From contig JACOEF010000112.1 in NCBI GenBank assembly GCA_024998705.1, positions 1-11,552 on the forward strand: a stretch of DNA of 11,552 nucleotides, given 5' to 3'. The notes beneath the pieces are model-generated. The model made no database searches. It saw only the letters and a list, made by a program, of their open reading frames with translations, and was not told where the DNA came from. The translations under genes and the position numbers were made by a program. The DNA is from Nitrospira sp. (GTDB taxonomy: Bacteria; Nitrospirota; Nitrospiria; Nitrospirales; Nitrospiraceae). This document shows positions 6,768 through 11,552 of this stretch, piece by piece; position 1 is the first letter of the stretch; each line of letters starts with the position of its first letter.

Positions 6768-7010
6768 AATACTGCATGGCGGCGAACGACCAGGTGAGCC
6801 GAGCAGTGTGTGATTCCTATACGTTCATTCCTGTGCGTCGGAAGAAGAGGCTGACGATGACCATAAAATAGGGAGAGTGGCAGTGAGCAGGACCGACTTT
6901 TTATACGGCTTGTTCGTGAGGTTCAGTTCGTTGAAGGAGCTGTGCGTAGACAGGCGCCTTCTGCCCCGGTGACATATTCTTCCGGGTGACCCTGTGATTG
7001 TTGCGCGGTT

Positions 7011-7036
7011 CTGACTGGCGCTCCGCTTTCAGTCAG
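7011..7036 (-). terminator. Weak hairpin downstream of the sortase gene
   Basis: CTGACTG (7011-7017) and CAGTCAG (7030-7036) form a 7-bp stem with a 12-nt loop, beginning 20 nt after the sortase stop codon. Its position suits the end of the operon transcript, but no U-tract follows on the minus strand, so intrinsic termination is doubtful. Confidence 0.3.
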
Positions 7037-7055
7037 GGTAGATCGGTCGCACGAG

Positions 7056-7643
7056 TCAATAGACTCGCTCGGCGCGTACTACATAGCGTAAGGGCCCACC
7101 GGCCTGGATGGCCTCGAAGGGGAAGCAGGTCACCAGGACTAAGTCCTGTTTATCTGGTCCGGTCTGAATGACATCTCGGCGTGAATCCATGATTCGCCGG
7201 TCTATGATTCGATAGTGCCGGGTGATTCCGTCACGTCCTGTCAGGTCAAGGTGATCGTTCGGATGGAGCTCTTTCAGGAAACGAAAATGTGTGTCCCGGT
7301 GGCCGGTCATAATTATGGTGCCTGTCTCACCGGGCAACGCGCTGGAGCTGACATGGCCGGGGCCGAATGCCAGGGTCCGGCCGTGGGCGCCGGCCAGGAC
7401 AATCAGATCTACCGCGCGGGCTTGCAGGCGAAGCCGCGCGATCGGCCAGGTATCGGCCCAGGGCCATGGTTTAGGCATCGGTTCGCCCGCCAGGGCGCGG
7501 GACCAGGCCCGCTGCAGGAGGAACTGCGCAAGCCCGGCCTTCGCATAGATCCAGGATCCTTCCGCGACCTGCCAGCAGCCGATGGTGAGGAGGCTCACCA
7601 TCAGCGCCGCCGACAGACGGGGATACAATCGTGACCGCTTCAT
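7056..7643 (-). CDS. Class GN sortase (proteobacterial dedicated sortase)
   Basis: The 195-aa product is a cysteine transpeptidase. An N-terminal membrane anchor spans about residues 10-27, followed by the conserved W-x-x-AKAxLAQ-L-x-xAW segment (31-47) typical of class GN sortases. The catalytic triad is visible: His115 in IIMTGHRDTHF, Cys173 in LVTCFPF and Arg186 in PLRYVVRAE, thirteen residues after the Cys as in sortase A. Length fits the family. The enzyme should cut LPxTG-type signals between Thr and Gly on the periplasmic side of the inner membrane and pass the product to an amine acceptor, which is not known for this class. Its ATG overlaps the stop of the upstream gene as ATGA, so translation is coupled to that of its likely substrate, which ends in LPRTG. 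Identification is firm; the acceptor is unknown. Confidence 0.93.
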   Translation of the reverse strand: MKRSRLYPRLSAALMVSLLTIGCWQVAEGSWIYAKAGLAQFLLQRAWSRALAGEPMPKPWPWADTWPIARLRLQARAVDLIVLAGAHGRTLAFGPGHVSSSALPGETGTIIMTGHRDTHFRFLKELHPNDHLDLTGRDGITRHYRIIDRRIMDSRRDVIQTGPDKQDLVLVTCFPFEAIQAGGPLRYVVRAERVY

Positions 7644-9778
7644 GCCGCCTGTTTGCGGAGTCCCAACACGAATCCGGCGAGCAGAAGCGCCGCGAGCCCC
7701 AGCAAAATCTGCAATTGCCCGCCGGTTCCGGTCCTGGGCAAGCCCGTGAGTGCTGCGTGATCCTCTGTGCTCGCAACAGGCGTGACTTGATCCTGCTCGG
7801 CGGCCGGCCGATCGGTCGGCCTCGCCGGCGTCACGTCAACAGCCACCAGACTGGTGTATCGGCTGACCAGGTGGTGGTGAAGGGCCACATCCAGCACGGC
7901 TTTTCGGATCACCTCTTGAGAGCCGCCCTTGTAGGTCTCGTCCATAAGTGCGGAGATCTTCTGTCGGGCCCAGTAGACGGAAATCCCTCCACGAGCGGTG
8001 GCATTGTGGAACGAAACCGGGACCGACCAGGTGGTGGTGCCGACCTGTCCGCGCAGCATGGCTTCAGATGGAAGCGTCGCAGCTTTGAGCGCGAGCACAA
8101 TCGGTTCGCCTTCATAGAGGTCGGAAATTGTGGCCGGGAACTGTTCGAGCCCGGACCAGCCGGCCGGATCGATCGTGATGTTGTTGAGCACCGGGCGCTC
8201 AAGTTTCTTGAACAGTCCATCCAGCTTGTCTTTTACCTCGTTGACGTTGCCGATATAGGTGAAGGTTCCGCGACCTGATTCCGCGGCCTTCCGCATCAGG
8301 TGGCTGTTGGGCGTGGAGCCGATTCCGATGGTGAACAGGCGTCGGCTGCCCACGCGCTGGTGGAGCAGTTCAAACAATTCCTCCTCATTGCCGACCTGTC
8401 CGTCGGTGATGAGAATGATCTGCTGGAGCCTGGAATTGTCTTGCGGACTCTGGAGCGCCTGTCTCAAAGCGGGAAGTATCTCGGTTCCGCCGTCGGCCGT
8501 GAGGTGTTCGGTGTACCGGATGGCTTGCTGCATCGTCTTGGGCGTCACGGATTGAGGGATCGGGAACAGTGACCGGACCATATGATTGAACTGAATGATA
8601 TTGAATCGATCTTGTGCGGTCATCCGTGAAAGCGCGGCGACCAGGGAACTCTTGGCCTGTTCGATCGATACGCCGGCCATGGATCCCGATCGGTCGATGA
8701 TGAAGGTGATGTCCCTCGGAATCCGGGACGTCTGCTCATGGTGCTGTGTCGGCGGAACGAGCATAAGCATGGCATAGGTCTCGCCGTCTTGCTGTTCGGT
8801 CAAGACAGCAGCCATCGATTCGGTGTGCGGCGCCGGATGCCAGATGAGCTGAAAATCATGGTCAGCCGGTATCGCATCTTCCCGAAGCGCGATCTTGTAC
8901 CCGCCGTCCTGATCTTGAATGCTGATGATCGGGTGGAACGGCGATTCGATCTTGGTGATGGGAAACCCGGGGTTCAGGGTCAGGGAGAGGCTGAGCGGGT
9001 TGCTCGATCCTTGCCCGGGCGATTGCATCGGCGGTGTGATGCGCGAGGCGTCGGCCACCCGATCGGTGTCGAGCCTGGTTCCCGATCCCTTGGGATCTTG
9101 TCCTTCGATGATCACAGGCACACCGGGGATGTAGCGCGGCCCGACGGCCATGGGAAAGCGGAGCTGAAACTGTTCGTTCTCGTAGCGAATGGTGTCCTGG
9201 TATTCAATCTCGATGGTGACATGTTCACCCGGCCCGATGTTGGCCACCGAGGTGGTAAAGATGTTGGGCCGCTCCTGCTCCACGAGGCCCGTCCGCTTGC
9301 CCTCCTGTTTCGCCTGTTCGTAGACCTTCTTGGCATCGCCGCGTTCCTTGATCTGCCCGTCAATGATCCGCTCGCCGACCTTCATGCGGAGGTGATCCAC
9401 TGCGGCGTTTTCCGGCAGCGGGAAGACATAAATACCTTCCAACCAATCGCCCTTCTGCCGGCTGGGATTCGTAAACTCCTGTCGAACCGTTGCGCGGACG
9501 ATGATGCCGGTGACGGCAATCTGGACGTCGGTCTTGAGGATGGGGGCCGGTCGATATCGTCCGGCCTGATTCGTACGGAACAGCAGCGCGCCTTCCGTCA
9601 CTTCGTTGAGGCTCATGGTGGGAACGACGCCGAGTCTCAGCGATTCAGCCGATTCGGTAGCGGACGCCGGTGGCGGTGTGGTGCCCATTCCCGTGGTGGT
9701 GAGGAGGGCGCAGAGGGCCAGGCGGGCGACAGCGTGTACGGCCCGGTGCCGGTGAGCAGAGAGAAAGTCATGCAGCAT
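7640..9778 (-). CDS. Sortase target protein with VIT and vWA domains and LPRTG signal
   Basis: The 712-aa product matches the 'marine proteobacterial sortase target' family. A signal peptide covers about 1-40, ending PPASA. The VIT (inter-alpha-trypsin) domain lies near 75-210, with the diagnostic WLEGIYVFPLPENAAVDHLR and GERIIDGQIKER. The vWA domain starts near 354 with the MIDAS motif DRSGS (362-366) in ITFIIDRSGSM and continues through TADGGTEI and ILITDGQVG. The C-terminus is LPRTG (680-684), a hydrophobic helix (about 688-706) and RKQAA, a full sorting signal. The vWA MIDAS suggests metal-dependent adhesion or ligand binding at the cell surface or in the periplasm. The start at 9778 has GAGGA just upstream and leads straight into the signal peptide. 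It is followed by its sortase (ATGA overlap) and preceded by an OmpA-like gene. The ligand and final location are unknown. Confidence 0.93.
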   Translation of the reverse strand: MLHDFLSAHRHRAVHAVARLALCALLTTTGMGTTPPPASATESAESLRLGVVPTMSLNEVTEGALLFRTNQAGRYRPAPILKTDVQIAVTGIIVRATVRQEFTNPSRQKGDWLEGIYVFPLPENAAVDHLRMKVGERIIDGQIKERGDAKKVYEQAKQEGKRTGLVEQERPNIFTTSVANIGPGEHVTIEIEYQDTIRYENEQFQLRFPMAVGPRYIPGVPVIIEGQDPKGSGTRLDTDRVADASRITPPMQSPGQGSSNPLSLSLTLNPGFPITKIESPFHPIISIQDQDGGYKIALREDAIPADHDFQLIWHPAPHTESMAAVLTEQQDGETYAMLMLVPPTQHHEQTSRIPRDITFIIDRSGSMAGVSIEQAKSSLVAALSRMTAQDRFNIIQFNHMVRSLFPIPQSVTPKTMQQAIRYTEHLTADGGTEILPALRQALQSPQDNSRLQQIILITDGQVGNEEELFELLHQRVGSRRLFTIGIGSTPNSHLMRKAAESGRGTFTYIGNVNEVKDKLDGLFKKLERPVLNNITIDPAGWSGLEQFPATISDLYEGEPIVLALKAATLPSEAMLRGQVGTTTWSVPVSFHNATARGGISVYWARQKISALMDETYKGGSQEVIRKAVLDVALHHHLVSRYTSLVAVDVTPARPTDRPAAEQDQVTPVASTEDHAALTGLPRTGTGGQLQILLGLAALLLAGFVLGLRKQAA

Positions 9779-9821
9779 GGTGTCCTCGTGTATAGAGATC
9801 GGATGGTGGATGTGCAGCGGG

Positions 9822-9857
9822 CGTCTCTGGGAACGACAACCGTCGTTCCCAGAGACG
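9822..9857 (-). repeat. Perfect 16-bp hairpin between the OmpA-like and target genes
   Basis: CGTCTCTGGGAACGAC (9822-9837) is the exact reverse complement of 9842-9857, leaving a 4-nt loop (GGTT on the minus strand). The stem begins 15 nt after the OmpA-like stop and ends 43 nt before the target start. No T-run follows on the minus strand, so a classical terminator is unlikely. A transcript-stabilising or processing stem, or a partial terminator that sets the ratio of the OmpA-like protein to target and sortase, fits the position. Confidence 0.75.
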
Positions 9858-9872
9858 ATGCCCGGTAGCCAG

Positions 9873-10679
9873 TTAGTTCCCGTCAGTCTGCTCTTCTGTG
9901 CTTTCCACCGGCTCGGCGCTCGAAGGGGGAAGGCTCTCGTTGCTCTGCTCGGCTTCGATCGAGAGGTCCATGTGGTTGGAGAACGGATCGGTCGTCGCTT
10001 CAGTGGCGGTGGCAGGAATCACCATGTGTTCCTGGCCGATCTTTCGCATCTCCAAGTGCACCCGCCGATTCATCTGTCGGCAGACGTCGCTATTGTCGAT
10101 GCAGAGAGCGCCCTCCTCACCCAGACTGACGGTGCGGATAGACGACTCCGGCACCCCCAGCGCGATCAATTGCTGTTTGATGGTCTCAGCGCGTTTCATG
10201 CCCAGGATTTTGTTGAAGCTCATCGACCCCTGTTGATCGGTATACCCTTGGAGCAGGATGCCCCAATCCCGCTCGCTCTTGAGGAACTCCGCATGCCGCA
10301 GCAGCGCGGCCTTGCCGTCATCGCTTAAACCTTTGCGGCCGATTTCAAAGTGAATATCGTCGTGCAGGATGTCGGTACTTCTGGTCGCCACCGGGACATT
10401 GTCCACATGCGTCGGTGTGATCGTGGCGGAGATCGATGTGTGGTCCGTGGAATTGGTGAGAGCTTGGGCCACCTGAGCGCTATTGAGGGCGTCTGCTGAT
10501 GGGTTGCTATGGGCCGCCTCGTCCACCTGGGAGTAGTACCAGAAGGCGGAGACGACGACGGCAAGGAAGAACACCAGTCCAGCCAGGATGTAGACATCTT
10601 TCCTGTCTTTATCCGGGCCGATAATGAGGCTGGGAGAAACTGGTCCTGCGGCGATGCTGGCTGTGGGTGATTTCTGCAT
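9873..10679 (-). CDS. Membrane-anchored OmpA-C family protein of the sortase locus
   Basis: The 268-aa product has a cytoplasmic tail, one TM helix at about 29-48 (VYILAGLVFFLAVVVSAFWY), a Ser/Thr/Ala linker (50-103), an OmpA-C domain (about 105-213) and an acidic Ser/Glu-rich tail. The domain keeps the two diaminopimelate-binding residues seen in OmpA/Pal proteins: Asp148 in GYTDQQG and Arg163 in LGMKRAETIK, fifteen residues apart, plus NRRVHLE near its end. It should tie the inner membrane to peptidoglycan. The start at 10679 has AAGGAG 9 nt upstream. It is the first sizeable gene of the unit that continues into the VIT/vWA target and class GN sortase. OmpA-family proteins are known companions of class GN sortases (PdsO), but I cannot confirm membership of that exact family, and the PdsS/PdsR two-component genes are not in the window. 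Confidence 0.85.
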   Translation of the reverse strand: MQKSPTASIAAGPVSPSLIIGPDKDRKDVYILAGLVFFLAVVVSAFWYYSQVDEAAHSNPSADALNSAQVAQALTNSTDHTSISATITPTHVDNVPVATRSTDILHDDIHFEIGRKGLSDDGKAALLRHAEFLKSERDWGILLQGYTDQQGSMSFNKILGMKRAETIKQQLIALGVPESSIRTVSLGEEGALCIDNSDVCRQMNRRVHLEMRKIGQEHMVIPATATEATTDPFSNHMDLSIEAEQSNESLPPSSAEPVESTEEQTDGN

Positions 10680-10702
10680 GGTGACCTGCTCCTTGTGTTG
10701 TT

Positions 10703-10722
10703 GGGCCGGGTTACCCCGGCCC
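10703..10722 (-). repeat. GC-rich hairpin just upstream of the OmpA-like gene
   Basis: GGGCCGGG and CCCGGCCC form a perfect 8-bp stem with a 4-nt loop (GTAA on the minus strand), ending 8 nt before the AAGGAG of the OmpA-like gene. A short upstream ORF has its TAA stop within the loop. It could act in a leader-type control, or simply be a terminator stem without a U-tract. Confidence 0.55.
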
Positions 10723-10785
10723 GCTGGTGGCTGATAGAGGAATCGACGGCTCCTGATGTTGCGGGGCGGGCGTTGTACTGCTCAC
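10711..10785 (-). CDS. Possible 24-aa leader ORF
   Basis: GTG at 10785, preceded by AAGGA 5 nt upstream, opens a reading frame of 24 codons (MSSTTPAPQHQEPSIPLSAT, then SGPG) that stops at TAA inside the loop of a GC hairpin, 31 nt before the start of the OmpA-like gene. It is rich in Pro, Ser and Thr and matches nothing I recognise. A leader peptide coupled to the hairpin is one reading; the strong AAGGAGGTGA here could also be fortuitous. The call is weak. Confidence 0.22.
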   Translation of the reverse strand: MSSTTPAPQHQEPSIPLSATSGPG

Positions 10786-10929
10786 CTCCTTCCTTGCCGC
10801 GTTGCCCGCTGTTGGGCGGTGCGTAGAGCAAGGCGGAGGCCAGGCGAAGCAATGGGACTGACAATCAAAAAACGATGGAAGAATAAGGGTTTAGCGGAAT
10901 TGTGTTGATGCGAGGAGTCGGCAGCTTAT

Positions 10930-10963
10930 GCGGGGATCAGCGGGGATGCGGGGATAGCCCCGC
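10930..10963. repeat. Three tandem GCGGGGAT repeats with a terminal hairpin
   Basis: GCGGGGAT occurs at 10930, 10940 and 10948. The last copy also forms a hairpin with CCCCGC (10958-10963; 6-bp stem, ATAG loop). Read on the minus strand, the hairpin comes first and is followed by repeated ATCCCCGC. It lies after the methyltransferase gene and may mark its 3' end, although no U-tract follows. Confidence 0.6.
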
Positions 10964-11041
10964 AAGGATGAGGAGGTTGAAACGGTAGCTCTGGTGCGAC
11001 GGCACGAAGTGATCCACGAAGCGGTGAAGGGGGGATTCCAT
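10937..11041 (-). CDS. Possible 34-aa small protein downstream of the methyltransferase
   Basis: ATG 11041 is preceded by GGAGG at a spacing of 4 nt and starts 19 nt after the methyltransferase stop. The 34 residues, MESPLHRFVDHFVPSHQSYR followed by FNLLILAGLSPHPR, contain a short hydrophobic stretch (FNLLILAGL). The ribosome binding site and tight spacing suggest translation as part of the same transcript. The C-terminal codons fall in the GCGGGGAT repeat, which may mean the end of the frame is accidental. No family is recognised. Confidence 0.35.
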   Translation of the reverse strand: MESPLHRFVDHFVPSHQSYRFNLLILAGLSPHPR

Positions 11042-11060
11042 GAATCCTCCAGTGCGTCTG

Positions 11061-11552
11061 TTATCGCCTTTCCAGTCGCCACAGCGATGTGAGTTCTGCC
11101 GCACGGGCGGCGCGGAGTGGATCAGCCTGGTCGGAGGCTCGAGGATGATGCGGACGGATATCGGTCTTGCCGATGACAACGAGCCCGGCTTGTTCAAACG
11201 CGGCGAGCAACTCTGCTCTGGTTCGAAGCTCCAAATGTTCGGCCAGGTCGGAGAGCAGGAGCCAGCCTTCCCCCTCCGGTTCCAGGTGTGCTGCCAGACC
11301 GTTCAGGAAGCCGGATAACATGCGACTGTCCGGATCGTAGATCGCTTGTTCGAACGGGGAGGTCGGCCGTGCCGGGACCCACGGCGGATTGCAGACCACG
11401 AGTGGCGCCTTGCCTTCGGGAAAGAGATCCGCCTGCACCACCTCCACCCGATCGGCGAGCTCCAATCGCAGTAGGTTTTCTCGGGCGCAGGCCAGGGCGC
11501 GAGGGTCTCGGTCGGTTGCCACAATGTGTGAGACATCGCGACGAGCCAAGAC
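11061..11552 (-). CDS. Class I SAM-dependent methyltransferase (3' part; 5' end beyond the window)
   Basis: The visible 164 codons read VLARRDVSHIVATDRDPRAL at the right edge, so the frame is open there and the gene must start outside the window; the TTG at 11549 is not a credible start. ATDRD (acidic residue that binds the SAM ribose), then VEVVQADLF and the NPPW motif in PLVVCNPPWVPAR, place it in the 'methyltransferase small' (MTS) group, whose NPP(Y/W) motif acts on planar nitrogen atoms, as in HemK/PrmC and RNA/DNA N-methyltransferases. The C-terminal part (HLEPEGEGWLLLSDLAEHLE) completes the Rossmann sheet. The SAM-binding GxGxG loop must lie in the missing 5' part. The substrate cannot be told: rRNA, tRNA, protein glutamine or a small molecule are all open. 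It is followed at 19 nt by a possible 34-aa ORF. Confidence 0.85.
   Translation of the reverse strand, partial: VLARRDVSHIVATDRDPRALACARENLLRLELADRVEVVQADLFPEGKAPLVVCNPPWVPARPTSPFEQAIYDPDSRMLSGFLNGLAAHLEPEGEGWLLLSDLAEHLELRTRAELLAAFEQAGLVVIGKTDIRPHHPRASDQADPLRAARAAELTSLWRLERR

Noticed and set aside
6890..7010. Possible regulatory RNA or CRISPR-like repeats in the gap before the sortase end
   Set aside because: Only a short GGTGAC repeat was found (near 6979 and 6995). There are no regular repeat-spacer units and no conserved riboswitch pattern.
8738..9868. Plus-strand open frame of 376 codons opposite the sortase target gene
   Set aside because: It is antisense to a gene with clear VIT, vWA and LPRTG features. 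Its translation is rich in Arg, Gly and Asp with no domain, as expected from the opposite strand of GC-rich coding DNA.
10891..11197. Longer minus-strand frames over the methyltransferase 3' end and the repeat
   Set aside because: They overlap the well-supported methyltransferase frame out of register; only the 34-aa segment with its own ribosome binding site is worth listing.

Overview
The window comes from a Gram-negative bacterium. Three things point that way: a type IV pilus minor-pilin pair, an OmpA-C (peptidoglycan-binding) protein, and a class GN sortase paired with a VIT/vWA sorting target, a combination first described in marine proteobacteria. Nitrospira-like or proteobacterial ancestry fits the overall look, but this is an impression; the window holds no rRNA or housekeeping marker.

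Layout. (1) 1-728, minus strand: the end of a type IV pilus minor-pilin operon, with a GspH/FimT-type pseudopilin followed 22 nt later by a PilV-like prepilin that runs off the left edge. (2) 729-1941: no intact gene. It holds a decayed IS3-family insertion sequence (plus strand) and a C-terminal scrap of a tyrosine recombinase (minus strand). (3) 1942-3876, minus strand: one large gene fusing a GT2 glycosyltransferase to a FkbM-type methyltransferase. (4) 3877-4676: mostly non-coding, with a tRNA-3'-end-like remnant ending in CCA, a 14-bp palindrome, a TGCAAAA direct repeat and a promoter candidate. Regions 2-4 together look like an eroded integrative element with a surface-glycan cargo gene. 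(5) 4677-7055: a single-pass membrane hypothetical, a small exported protein, one doubtful ORF, and gaps carrying strong hairpins.

(6) 7056-10785, minus strand, is the most coherent unit. In transcription order it has a possible 24-codon leader ORF ending in a GC hairpin, a membrane-anchored OmpA-like protein, a perfect 16-bp hairpin, a VIT/vWA protein ending in an LPRTG sorting signal, and a class GN sortase whose start codon overlaps the target's stop (ATGA). The inferred working model is this: the target is exported, held by its C-terminal LPRTG/TM/basic tail, and cut by the sortase at the periplasmic face. The OmpA-like protein would supply a peptidoglycan-binding partner. The true acceptor is unknown. 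(7) 10937-11552, minus strand: the 3' part of a class I SAM-dependent methyltransferase with an NPPW motif, followed by a possible 34-aa ORF whose end lies in tandem GCGGGGAT repeats.
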